A stretch of DNA of 25,400 bases from JAATGI01 sp050729815 (GTDB lineage Bacteria; Pseudomonadota; Alphaproteobacteria; ATCC43930; CGMCC-115725): positions 1 through 25,400 of the forward strand of contig JBOHLV010000146.1 in assembly GCA_050729815.1 (NCBI GenBank), given 5' to 3'. The notes beneath the pieces were generated by a model. That model searched no databases and was not told the DNA's origin. It worked only from the letters and a program-made list of their open reading frames with translations. A program made the translations under genes and the position numbers. Each line of letters begins with the position of its first letter. Positions within the stretch are counted from its first letter, which is position 1. Positions 14,601-22,557 of this stretch are shown in pieces.

Positions 14601-15461
14601 ATGGCCTACAAGGATATTCTCGTCCATCTCGACGGCACGCCGCGCGATGAGATGCGCCTGCGCCTGGCGATGGCGCTTGCGACGCGCGAAGAGGCGCATC
14701 TCACCGGCCTCTTCGCGCTTGGCCTGCCGGCGCCCGCGCTCTATGCCACCGGCGCGACCTCCGCCTATGATTTCCGCGTCTTCGATCAAATGTTCGACGA
14801 GATGCGTCGGCAAGGACGCGATGCCGCGGCGAAACTCGAGGCGGATTTCAACAGCGCGCTCGACCGCAACGGCATCGAGGGCGAGTGGTGTCTCATCGAG
14901 GACGAGGATGCGGCACAGGCCGTCGCGCGCCATGCGCGCTATACCGATCTCGCCCTGGTCGGTCAGCCCGAACCCGGCGAGGCGTCGGCCAGCGATCTCT
15001 TGCGGATCGTCGAGACCGCGATGCTGGATTCCGGGCGCCCGCTCATCGTGTTGCCCTATGCCGGTGATTTCGCCCGGATCGGCGAGACGGTGCTGGTCGG
15101 CTGGAAGACCAGCCGCGAGGCCGCGCGGGCCCTCAACGACGCCATCCCGCTGTTGCGCGCCGCCAAATCGGTCACGGTGCTGGCGATCAATCCGGCCCAT
15201 GGCATCAGCGGCGAGGGCGATGTGCCGGCGGTCGACATCACCCACCATCTCGCCCGCCACGGCGTCAACGCGACCGCCGCCCATACCGTAGCGAACGATG
15301 TACCGGAAGGCGACGTCCTGTTGAATTACGCGAGCGATCTCGGCGCCGATCTCATCGTCTGCGGCGCCTATGGTCATTCCCGCACCCGGGAATTCGTGTT
15401 CGGCGGCGTTACGCGCTCACTGCTCGAAACGATGACCGTGCCGGTGTTCTTCTCACACTAA
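14601..15461 (+). CDS. Tandem universal stress protein (UspA family)
   Basis: The 286-residue protein has two Usp folds. The N-terminal half starts MAYKDILVHLDGTP, and the C-terminal half, after ETVLVGWKTSREAARAL, ends with GAYGHSRTREFVFGG, the ATP-binding loop motif (G-x2-G-x9-G-S/T-type). The first half lacks a full loop, so nucleotide binding is likely confined to the second. AAGGAAGGG lies upstream of the ATG, 45 bases from the CBS-BON gene, so the two probably form one stress-response unit. The specific role is unknown. It converges with the TadG-like gene, leaving 6 bases between the stops. Confidence 0.9.
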   Translation: MAYKDILVHLDGTPRDEMRLRLAMALATREEAHLTGLFALGLPAPALYATGATSAYDFRVFDQMFDEMRRQGRDAAAKLEADFNSALDRNGIEGEWCLIEDEDAAQAVARHARYTDLALVGQPEPGEASASDLLRIVETAMLDSGRPLIVLPYAGDFARIGETVLVGWKTSREAARALNDAIPLLRAAKSVTVLAINPAHGISGEGDVPAVDITHHLARHGVNATAAHTVANDVPEGDVLLNYASDLGADLIVCGAYGHSRTREFVFGGVTRSLLETMTVPVFFSH

Positions 15462-15467
15462 GCCGCG

Positions 15468-16775
15468 TCACATGATGAGATGGTCGCCATGGGCCGAGCC
15501 CGAGCCGGATTTGGCCGCCGGCGCGATGCTCCAATTCACCGCATCGAAGATGATTTGATGCACCACCAGCGTCAGCCCGTCGCTCGCGGCGTTGGTGGTC
15601 GAGTTGAAGGTGATGTTGCGGCTCGGCAGATAGACGAGGCCTTGAAGCAAATCGCCGGCTGAGGTGCCGTCGATGGCGAAGCTGCTGGTGGAAAGGCCGT
15701 TCGGCTCGAACATCAAGACGCCGGCATAGGTGCCGCTGGTCGGCGCCGCGAGGTCCGCTTTGACGTTGGAATTGAGCTGGATATAGGAACTGGCGTCGGC
15801 GAAATAGAAGGTGACGCCGGTGCCGTTGGCAGCCCAGCCGCTATTGAGATTCCAGTGCGTGTTTTTCAGCGTATAGACGCCGGCGCCGAACGACAAGGTG
15901 CCGGAGCTGTTGAAATTCATGTTGCAATTATAGAACACGTACTTGCCGGGGCTGAAATTCACCGTGCCGCCGCCGTTGAAATTGATGCCGCCGCAATAGG
16001 TGCCGGGGCTCAACGTGACGTTGCCGGTGTAATTGCCGTTGGTCACGGTGCAGTTGGTGTTGATGCTCGGCGCCGGGATGGTATTGGCGTAGGGGTCGCC
16101 GCTGGTTGGACAATTCACCTGCATGTTGTTGATCTCGGCGCCGCCATTCACCACGGCGTTACCGTGGATGCAAAGCCCGGCGATATTTGGCAGGCTCGAA
16201 TTGATCATGGCCGCGCTCGAACTCAAGGAAGCGACATCGATCATGCAATTGGGCGCCTCGAGATCGACGCCGCTATTGACGAGGAAGCTCTGCGAGCTCG
16301 ATGGGTCGAGTACCATGATGCAGACTTGCGTCGCCGGGTGGACCGCCGCGGCGCTGGCCGAGGCCTCGAGCGTCGGGGTGAGAAGACGCATGAAGGTGGC
16401 CGCGATCGTTCCGGTCGCCTCGACCGTGACCGTGTAGCCGGGATTTGCACCGCCGGTGATGTTGGTCGCGGTGATGGCAGGCGTGACGGTGCCGACATGC
16501 CCTGGCAGGTTCGCCTCGCCGGCGGTGATATAGTTCTCAGCGACGCTGATCGCGTTGCCGTTGTCGGAGCCGCTGGTATAAACGGCGGCGCCGGCGAGCG
16601 CGGCGGCATCGACGGCGGACTGCAGCGAGGTCTTGAATTGCTCGAGGCGGGCATAATCGACCGCGGCCCCCGTTGCCAGGACGATTGGTCCCAGCAGCAG
16701 GGCGAACATCATGAAGCCGGCGCCGCGGCGGTCAGTTGCAAGGTGCTTCAGGGCACGCCATGACGAGGAAAGCAT
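15468..16775 (-). CDS. TadE/TadG-like protein with repetitive beta-rich passenger
   Basis: The 435-residue protein starts with a basic segment and one hydrophobic helix (about residues 19-40), followed by DYARLEQFKTSLQSAVDAAA, the conserved start of TadE/TadG-like Flp pilus pseudopilins. Residues 41-145 are family-like. The rest is a secreted, Asn/Gly/Ser/Thr-rich region with three repeats of about 20 residues near 253-316, each with a SPG-x-Y or GAGVY turn followed by N-F-N and G-T-hydrophobic strands; this looks like a beta-helix or beta-solenoid. Six or more Cys residues suggest disulfides. The start at 16775 has AGGA 8 bases upstream; one at 16811 is possible. No other tad genes are near. 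It may be a surface or pilus-associated protein; function unknown. Confidence 0.78.
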   Translation of the reverse strand: MLSSSWRALKHLATDRRGAGFMMFALLLGPIVLATGAAVDYARLEQFKTSLQSAVDAAALAGAAVYTSGSDNGNAISVAENYITAGEANLPGHVGTVTPAITATNITGGANPGYTVTVEATGTIAATFMRLLTPTLEASASAAAVHPATQVCIMVLDPSSSQSFLVNSGVDLEAPNCMIDVASLSSSAAMINSSLPNIAGLCIHGNAVVNGGAEINNMQVNCPTSGDPYANTIPAPSINTNCTVTNGNYTGNVTLSPGTYCGGINFNGGGTVNFSPGKYVFYNCNMNFNSSGTLSFGAGVYTLKNTHWNLNSGWAANGTGVTFYFADASSYIQLNSNVKADLAAPTSGTYAGVLMFEPNGLSTSSFAIDGTSAGDLLQGLVYLPSRNITFNSTTNAASDGLTLVVHQIIFDAVNWSIAPAAKSGSGSAHGDHLIM

Positions 16776-16866
16776 GTGACGATCCTGCGAGCCAGTAAAT
16801 CCGGCCCGCATGATCCGCCATGGAACTTAACGGTTGGTGAATACTCGCGAATGCGTGGACGCGGGG

Positions 16867-18159
16867 TCAGGTCGCGGCCAGCGCCTGGTCGATGTCGGCG
16901 ACGATGTCGTCGATATGCTCGATCCCGATCGCGAGGCGGACATAGCCGTCGGTAACCCCCGTCTGGACCTGTTCCTCCGGCGTCAATTGCGAATGCGTGG
17001 TCGAGGCGGGATGGATCGCGAGGCTGCGCGAATCGCCGATATTGGCGACATGGTAGAGCATCTTCAGCGCGTTGATGAAGCGCTCGCCCGCCTCGCGGCC
17101 GCCTTTCAGCTCGAACCCGACCAACGCGCCATAGCCGCCCTTGAGATAGGCGTCGGCGCGGCGCTTGTCCTCACCCGTCATCATGCCGGGGAAGATCACC
17201 TTCGTCACCTTGGCATGGTGGGCGAGGTAATCAGCCACCTTGGTCGTGTTGGCGCAATGCTCGCGCATGCGCAAGGGCAGGGTCTCGAGCCCCTGGATGA
17301 ACAGGAAGGCGTTGAACGGGCTCATCGCGGCGCCGACATCGCGCAGCAGCGTCACCCGGGCCTTGATGATATAGGCGATCGGCCCCAGCGGCTTCACCGC
17401 CTCGGTCCAGACCGCGCCGTGATAGGAGGGATCGGGCTGGTTCAGCATCGGGAAGCGGTCGGCATGCGCCGCCCAATCGAAATTGCCGCCATCGATCAGC
17501 ACGCCGCCGATCGAGGTGCCATGTCCGCCGATAAATTTCGTCGTCGAATGAACCACGATCGCGGCGCCGTGATCGAGCGGCTTGCACAGGACCGGCGCCG
17601 CGGTGTTGTCCATGATGAGCGGCACGCCCAGCTCGCGGCCGATCTTCGCGACCTCGCCGATCGGAAATACCTTGAGCTTCGGGTTTGGCAGCGTCTCGGC
17701 ATAATAGCAGCGCGTCCTCGCATCGGTCGCGCGGCGGAAATTCTCCGGATCCGCGGGATCGACGAAGCGGCACTCGATCCCCATGGTGCTGAACGTGTTC
17801 TGGAAGAGATTCCAGGTGCCGCCATAGAGGTTGGTCGAGGCGACGAAATTGTCGCCGGCATGGGTGATGTTCTGGACCGAGAACAGCGATGCCGCCTGGC
17901 CCGAGGCGAGCGCCAGGCCGGCGACGCCGCCTTCGAGCGCCGCAACCCGCTCCTCCAGCACCGCCGCGGTCGGGTTCATGATCCTGGTATAGATGTTGCC
18001 GAGCTCCTGAAGCGCGAAGAGGCGCGCCGCATGCCCGGTGTCCTGGAACTGAAAGGAAGTGGTCTGATAAATCGGCACCGCGACCGCGGTCGTGGTGGGA
18101 TCGCTGCGATAGCCCGAATGTAGGACAACGGTCGCGGCATGCTTGCTGGTGGTCGGCAT
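16867..18159 (-). CDS. metY: O-acetylhomoserine aminocarboxypropyltransferase (sulfhydrylase)
   Basis: A 430-residue PLP enzyme of the Cys/Met metabolism class, which makes homocysteine from O-acetylhomoserine and sulfide. The PLP lysine is Lys208 in VHSTTKFIGGHG; YTRIMNPT (57-64) and LASGQAASL (cofactor phosphate region) are conserved. The length of about 430 and the long insert around PSYHGAVWTEA place it with MetY rather than MetB/MetZ, which are about 40 residues shorter. The ATG at 18159 has GGAGGA 7 bases upstream. It is divergent from eno. I saw no SAM riboswitch in its leader, though a GC-rich hairpin is present. Confidence 0.94.
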   Translation of the reverse strand: MPTTSKHAATVVLHSGYRSDPTTTAVAVPIYQTTSFQFQDTGHAARLFALQELGNIYTRIMNPTAAVLEERVAALEGGVAGLALASGQAASLFSVQNITHAGDNFVASTNLYGGTWNLFQNTFSTMGIECRFVDPADPENFRRATDARTRCYYAETLPNPKLKVFPIGEVAKIGRELGVPLIMDNTAAPVLCKPLDHGAAIVVHSTTKFIGGHGTSIGGVLIDGGNFDWAAHADRFPMLNQPDPSYHGAVWTEAVKPLGPIAYIIKARVTLLRDVGAAMSPFNAFLFIQGLETLPLRMREHCANTTKVADYLAHHAKVTKVIFPGMMTGEDKRRADAYLKGGYGALVGFELKGGREAGERFINALKMLYHVANIGDSRSLAIHPASTTHSQLTPEEQVQTGVTDGYVRLAIGIEHIDDIVADIDQALAAT

Positions 18160-18188
18160 CTCGAATTCCTCCCCTGGGTCAGGACGCA

Positions 18189-18223
18189 AACGGGGCCGAG
18201 CCTAATCCCTTTCCCGGCCCGTT
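18189..18223 (-). promoter_or_regulatory. Leader hairpin upstream of metY
   Basis: In the metY transcript, AACGGGCCG (18223-18215) can pair with CGGCCCCGTT (18198-18189) with one bulged C, over a 16-base purine-rich loop. It lies 30 bases before the start. It does not match a known methionine or SAM leader that I can recognise. Confidence 0.35.
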
Positions 18224-18249
18224 GCCCAGCGGATGATTCCATTCTGATG

Positions 18250-18259
18250 GATCATGATC
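18250..18259. promoter_or_regulatory. 10-bp perfect palindrome in metY-eno intergenic region
   Basis: GATCATGATC is self-complementary and lies 91 bases upstream of metY and 131 upstream of eno; a regulator site for either gene is possible but unproven. Confidence 0.25.
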
Positions 18260-18390
18260 AATGTCCGGCACGGCTGCCAACCGGGGCCGAACCGCGGCCG
18301 CCGCCCGTCGCGGCGTTAGATTCCGCTTGGCTTCGCGGGGGCGTCTCTTCACTATCGCGGCCGTGACAGCGTCTGCGGGGCAGGGAGATC

Positions 18391-19689
18391 ATGAGCGCCA
18401 TTCTCGATATCAAGGGCCGCGAGATTCTGGACAGCCGCGGCAACCCCACCGTCGAGGTGGATGTCGTCCTCGAAAGCGGTGTCATGGGCCGCGCCGCGGT
18501 GCCGTCGGGAATTTCGACCGGTGCCCATGAGGCGGCGGAACTGCGCGACGGCGATCCGACGCGGTATGGCGGCAAGGGGGTCGGGAATGCCGTCGCCGCC
18601 GTCAATGGCGAGATTTTCGATGCGTTATCCGGCGTCGATGCCGCCGATCAGCGCGGCCTTGATCGGGCGCTCATCGATCTCGACGGCACCGCCAACAAGG
18701 GCCGGCTCGGCGCCAATGCGATTCTGGGCGTCAGCCTCGCCGCGGCGAAGGCGAGCGCCGCCGAGCTCGATCAGCCGCTCTATCGCTATATCGGCGGGAT
18801 CGACGCGCGCACCCTGCCGTTGCCGCAGATGAACGTGATTAATGGCGGCGTCCATGCCGATAACAAGATCGACATCCAGGAATTCCTGATCCTGCCGGTC
18901 GGGGCACAGAATTTCGCCGAGGCGCTGCGCTTCGGCGCCGAGACGTTTCATGCCTTGAAGAAACAGCTCGCCGAGGCCGGCCACAACACCAATGTCGGCG
19001 ACGAGGGTGGCTTCGCGCCGCAACTCGCGACCGCCGACGAGGCGCTCGGCTTCATCGTGCGGGCGATCGAGGCGGCGGGCTATCGGCCCGGCGAGGATAT
19101 CGCGCTCGCCGTCGATGTCGCGGCGGACGAACTCTATCGCGACGGCAAGTATGAGCTGGCGGGCGAGGGCAAGAGTCTCGACGTCGCCGGCATGATCCGC
19201 TATCTCGACGGTCTCGCCAGCCGCTATCCCATCGTCTCGATCGAGGATCCAATCGCCGAGGATGACTGGGATGGTTGGGCCGCGCTCAATGCCGCGCTGG
19301 GCGGCCGGTTCCAGATCGTCGGCGACGATGTCTTCGTTACCAATACGGAACGCCTGGCGAAAGGCATCGAGCTCGGCGCGGCCAACGCCATCCTCGTAAA
19401 GCTCAACCAGATCGGCACGCTGTCCGAGACCCTCGACACCATGGCGCTGGCGCGGCGCGCCAATTATCGCACCGTCATCTCGCATCGCTCGGGCGAGACC
19501 GAGGATTCGACTATCGCCGATTTCGCCGTCGCCACCAATGCCGGCCAGATCAAGTCGGGGTCGCTGTCGCGCTCCGACCGGCTCGCCAAATACAATCAGC
19601 TCCTGCGTATCGAGGAGGAGCTCGGCGACGCCGCGCGTTTCGCGGGGAAGGGTGTGCTCCGCGCCGAGGGCAAGCATTCCCCGTCGTGA
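18391..19689 (+). CDS. eno: Enolase
   Basis: Enolase converts 2-phosphoglycerate to phosphoenolpyruvate. The 432-residue product has the expected length and catalytic set: His155 and Glu164 (GGVHADN, QEF), Glu205 in GDEGGFAP, metal ligands Asp242, Glu285 and Asp312, Lys337 in LVKLNQIG, His365 in SHRSGETED, and Lys388 in IKSGSLSRSDR. One feature is odd: the mobile active-site loop reads PSGISTG, where almost all enolases have PSGASTG, and GGAHADN is GGVHADN. AGGGAG is 3 bases before the ATG. In related alphaproteobacteria eno lies directly ahead of ftsB and pdhA; here two genes lie between. Confidence 0.96.
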   Translation: MSAILDIKGREILDSRGNPTVEVDVVLESGVMGRAAVPSGISTGAHEAAELRDGDPTRYGGKGVGNAVAAVNGEIFDALSGVDAADQRGLDRALIDLDGTANKGRLGANAILGVSLAAAKASAAELDQPLYRYIGGIDARTLPLPQMNVINGGVHADNKIDIQEFLILPVGAQNFAEALRFGAETFHALKKQLAEAGHNTNVGDEGGFAPQLATADEALGFIVRAIEAAGYRPGEDIALAVDVAADELYRDGKYELAGEGKSLDVAGMIRYLDGLASRYPIVSIEDPIAEDDWDGWAALNAALGGRFQIVGDDVFVTNTERLAKGIELGAANAILVKLNQIGTLSETLDTMALARRANYRTVISHRSGETEDSTIADFAVATNAGQIKSGSLSRSDRLAKYNQLLRIEEELGDAARFAGKGVLRAEGKHSPS

Positions 19690-19700
19690 GCGCCCGCTAA

Positions 19701-19733
19701 CGCGCGCCGCTGCGGCGATGCTTGCTTTCATTT
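19701..19733 (+). terminator. Possible terminator after eno
   Basis: CGCCG-CTG-CGGCG (19705-19717) forms a short GC hairpin followed by a T-rich stretch with interrupted Ts to 19734. An outer pair GCGCCCG (19690-19696) / CGGGCGC (19735-19741) encloses it. The T-run is imperfect, so this is weak. Confidence 0.3.
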
Positions 19734-19775
19734 TCGGGCGCTGTTGTTCCTGTGGTTGTTTTCCGGAGGCCCGCC

Positions 19776-20237
19776 ATGACCGAACAGCGACCGAACTCCG
19801 ACGCCTTCATGAAAGACTGTGCCCGCATCCACGAGCAATGGCATGAGCGCGCAAAATCCCGCGATACGGCGGGTCTCCTCGCGCTCTATGCGAGCGATGC
19901 AGTGCTGGAGACGCCGCTCGTCCAAGCGGTCTTCGATGGCCGGGACAGCGGCATACTGCGCGGGCACGGCGAGATAAGACCGTTCTTTGAGGAAGGTGCG
20001 CGGCGCCGGCCCAATGCCCTGGTGCGCTGGCACCGGAGCGGCAAATTTCTCACCGATGGCCAGCGCTTGTTGGTTTGGGAATACCCGCGCGAGGCGCCGG
20101 ACGGCGAGCAGGTCGATCTCGTCGAAATGATGGAGATTGCGGACGGGCTCATTCAGCACCACCGCATCTATTGGGGTTGGTTCGGAACCGCCTTGCTCAC
20201 GCGTAGCGCCGCCGAGAAAGCCGGGAAGAAGACGTGA
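19776..20237 (+). CDS. NTF2-like (SnoaL-type) protein
   Basis: A 153-residue protein of the nuclear transport factor 2 fold: two N-terminal helices (HEQWHERAKSRDTAGLLALYA), then the strand-rich cone with DAVLETPLV, a GHGEIRPFFEE segment, and a C-terminal strand pair with VDLVEMMEIADGLIQHHRIYWG. Such proteins are isomerases, hydrolases or small-molecule-binding proteins; catalytic identity cannot be deduced. CGGAGG lies 6 bases before the ATG at 19776. It follows eno by 86 bases and ends 4 bases from the converging histidine kinase gene. It is an insertion into an otherwise conserved eno-ftsB-pdh neighbourhood. Confidence 0.82.
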   Translation: MTEQRPNSDAFMKDCARIHEQWHERAKSRDTAGLLALYASDAVLETPLVQAVFDGRDSGILRGHGEIRPFFEEGARRRPNALVRWHRSGKFLTDGQRLLVWEYPREAPDGEQVDLVEMMEIADGLIQHHRIYWGWFGTALLTRSAAEKAGKKT

Positions 20238-20241
20238 GGCC

Positions 20242-21948
20242 CTAAGCCTCCTCGAACGCTTGGGCCGGCTCGATCGCGGGCTCGAACAGCGGCAACCGGA
20301 CATCGAACCGGGCGCCTTCGCCGATGCGGCTCTTGGCCTCGACGCGACCGCCATGATTGACCACGATACCATGCACCATGGCAAGGCCGAGCCCGGTGCC
20401 TTCGCCGACCCGCTTCGTCGTGAAGAACGGCTCGAAGAGGCGGTTCAAGGCGGCGGGATCGATCCCCGGTCCGTCATCGACGACGCTGAACCGGGCCATC
20501 CTGGCGCCGGTGTTCGCCACGGTTTCGCTCGCGATCTCGATCCGAATCGTGCCGGGATCGCCGCCGATCGCCTGGGCGGCGTTGGCGACCAGGTTCGCGA
20601 TCACCTGCTCGATCTGGCCGCGATTGGCCCAGATCCTTGGCTCGTCCGCGATCGCGATCTCAAGCGCGATATTGGCGGGGATGATGGCGCGCAGCAGGGG
20701 CCGTGACGCAAGCAGCACCGCCGCGAGCTTCACCGGCCCGCGCACGATCTCCTCCTTGCGGCTGAACAGCAGGATTTGGCCGACGAGATCGCGGGCCCGT
20801 TCGCCGGCGCGGTGGATCAGCTCCAAGCTCTCGCGCAGCGGATCGAGTGCGGATATCTCCTGCAAGGCGAGCTGGCTGAGACCCATGATCGGCATCAACG
20901 TGTTGTTGAGGTCGTGGGCGATGCCACCGGCGAGCTGGCCCAGCGCCTCCATCTTATGGAGATGATGGATTTTCTCCTCGGTCTCGCGCTGGTGGGCTTC
21001 GGCGGCGCACACCTCGGTGATGTCGGCGCCGATGCCGGTCACCCGCCGCGGCTTGCCGTCGGCGCTCTTCAGCATCCGGCCGCGCAGGGAGATGGTCCGC
21101 TCGGCACCGTCGTCGGCGCGGATGATCCGAAACTCGTTGCCGCGGATAGCAATATCGTCGCCGTCGGCCCAGCGCGTAAACGCCCCATCGAACCGTGCGC
21201 GTTCCTCGGGGTGGATCAGGTTCGGCAAGGTGTCGAGCATCGGTTGAAAGTCTTCCGCGACGCCCATCATGGCCTTGAACCGCGGCGACCAAGTCACCGT
21301 TCCCGCGGCAAGATCGACGTCGAAGGTGCCGAGATCGGCCGCCTCGGTGGCGAGCCGCGTACGCGTCTCGGCGGCGCGCAGCGCTTCCGTCTTGCGATTC
21401 TGGGCGAGGGCGAGGCGGACGAGCCGCGCCCCGGGCGCGAGCAGGCCGAAATCGCGCCGGGTCGGCGCGCGCGGTCGCCGATAGTACATCGCGATGGTGC
21501 CGAGCACGACGCCCCTCTCGTCGATCACCGGCTGCGACCAGCACGCCCGGAGCCCGAACGACAGGGCGAGCTCGCGTGGCCCCTCCCATAACGGATCGGT
21601 GGCAATGTCGCGCACGACGACCGGTGTCTTGCGCCAGGCCGCGGTGCCGCACGACCCGACCTTGGGGCCGATCTCGAGGCCATCGGTTGCGCGGGTAAAA
21701 GCCTCCGGCAGACTCGGCGCGGCCCCGGGGCGCAGATGCTTGCCGTCCGGCTGCAGCAGCAGCACGGTGCAGAGCGCGTGGGGTGCGAGCCGCTCCACCA
21801 TGCGCGCGATCTGCGTCAGCGTTTCCCGCAGATCGGCGTCGCTCGCCATGAGGTCGATGATCTCGTTTTGTGCCTCGACCAGGGCCGCGGCGCGCGCGGT
21901 GGCGGCTGGTGGGCGCGGGGTGGTGCGGGTCGATCGCGATTTCGCCAT
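20242..21948 (-). CDS. GAF-PAS sensor histidine kinase
   Basis: A 568-residue soluble kinase with no membrane segment, so it senses a cytosolic signal. The order is GAF (about 40-178, with VGSCGTAAWR), PAS with PAC tail (about 196-314, WSPRFKAMMG, HPEERARF, RVTGIGADITE), a HisKA dimerisation helix with phospho-acceptor His345 in GGIAHDLNNT, and a HATPase domain with N box near Asn457, DDGPGI (491-496), FEPFFTTK and GEGTGLGL (515-522). There is no receiver domain and no response regulator nearby, so it is an orphan. The ATG at 21948 has GAGG 8 bases upstream; an ATG at 22014 lacks a clear site. It is divergent from ftsB. Confidence 0.92.
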   Translation of the reverse strand: MAKSRSTRTTPRPPAATARAAALVEAQNEIIDLMASDADLRETLTQIARMVERLAPHALCTVLLLQPDGKHLRPGAAPSLPEAFTRATDGLEIGPKVGSCGTAAWRKTPVVVRDIATDPLWEGPRELALSFGLRACWSQPVIDERGVVLGTIAMYYRRPRAPTRRDFGLLAPGARLVRLALAQNRKTEALRAAETRTRLATEAADLGTFDVDLAAGTVTWSPRFKAMMGVAEDFQPMLDTLPNLIHPEERARFDGAFTRWADGDDIAIRGNEFRIIRADDGAERTISLRGRMLKSADGKPRRVTGIGADITEVCAAEAHQRETEEKIHHLHKMEALGQLAGGIAHDLNNTLMPIMGLSQLALQEISALDPLRESLELIHRAGERARDLVGQILLFSRKEEIVRGPVKLAAVLLASRPLLRAIIPANIALEIAIADEPRIWANRGQIEQVIANLVANAAQAIGGDPGTIRIEIASETVANTGARMARFSVVDDGPGIDPAALNRLFEPFFTTKRVGEGTGLGLAMVHGIVVNHGGRVEAKSRIGEGARFDVRLPLFEPAIEPAQAFEEA

Positions 21949-22108
21949 GGAATTTGCCTCATCCGCTCCCACGGGCGCGGCTGGGCGCGCGCAGCAAGCA
22001 CGCGATGACATCATTTCGGGATGAATATCCGATTAAAGCCGCGACCGACGCGACTCGGTACGGAGCCTTAGGCTTGACAGGCGCAAGGGCTAATGATTCG
22101 CTCCCTTC

Positions 22109-22447
22109 ATGATGATGCGTCGCGCGCTCGCAAAAGCCGGAAAAGCGGTGGTGGGGCCGTTCGTGGCGATCGCCCTCATCGTTTATTTCAGCTTCAATCT
22201 TGTCGGGGGTGACCATGGCCTCAAGGCCTGGGTGCACCGCGAGCGCCAGATGAAGGTCGCCCGGGCCGAGCTCCATGCCACCGCCGCCCGGCTTGCGGCG
22301 TTGCGCCATCGCGCCAATCTTCTGAAGGGCGACCATCTCGATCGCGATCTCCTCGATCAGCAGGCGCGCTCCGCCTTGAACGAGATCGGGCCCGACGAGA
22401 TCGTGATCTTCAAGGCTGATGGCGAGACCCCTGCCGCGTCTCGTTAA
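22109..22447 (+). CDS. ftsB: Cell-division protein FtsB-like (septum formation initiator)
   Basis: A 112-residue bitopic membrane protein with one helix (about 15-33, VVGPFVAIALIVYFSFNLV) and a following heptad-like coiled coil rich in Leu, Ala and Arg (ARAELHATAARLAALRHRANLL), then the HLDRDLLDQQARSALNEIGPDEIVIF segment typical of alphaproteobacterial DivIC/FtsB proteins. FtsB links FtsL and FtsQ in the divisome. Position before pdhA is conserved in this class and supports the call. Three ATGs lie in a row (22109, 22112, 22115) with no Shine-Dalgarno sequence, and a stop at 22094-22096 rules out an earlier start. Confidence 0.85.
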   Translation: MMMRRALAKAGKAVVGPFVAIALIVYFSFNLVGGDHGLKAWVHRERQMKVARAELHATAARLAALRHRANLLKGDHLDRDLLDQQARSALNEIGPDEIVIFKADGETPAASR

Positions 22448-22557
22448 CTGAATTCCAGTTAATTCTAATTATTCTAATTTTTCCAATCGCTTAGAGCGCT
22501 TGCAATGGCGCGGATTCGCGATCATGCTAGGGCGCAATTTTGGAGGAGATTCGGCCC
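22448..22557 (+). promoter_or_regulatory. AT-rich leader and probable promoter region of pdhA
   Basis: After ftsB the base composition drops sharply: 22448-22490 is mostly A and T and contains two perfect tandem copies of ATTCTAATT (22462-22479). A weak sigma-70-like pair follows, TTGCAA (22500-22505) and ATGCTA (22524-22529) 18 bases apart. GGAGGAGA (22542-22549) is the ribosome-binding site, 8 bases before the pdhA ATG. Confidence 0.4.

Noticed and set aside
16834..18123. A 429-codon plus-strand frame opposite metY
   Set aside because: Low-complexity Arg/Asp/Gly translation without motifs; metY has intact PLP motifs on the other strand.
18160..18300. SAM-II or cobalamin riboswitch ahead of metY
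   Set aside because: I could not find the conserved blocks of these riboswitches; only a simple hairpin is supported.
22074..22108. Sigma-70 promoter for ftsB from TTGACA at 22074-22079
   Set aside because: No -10-like hexamer lies at 16-18 bases; TAATGA is only 11 bases away.
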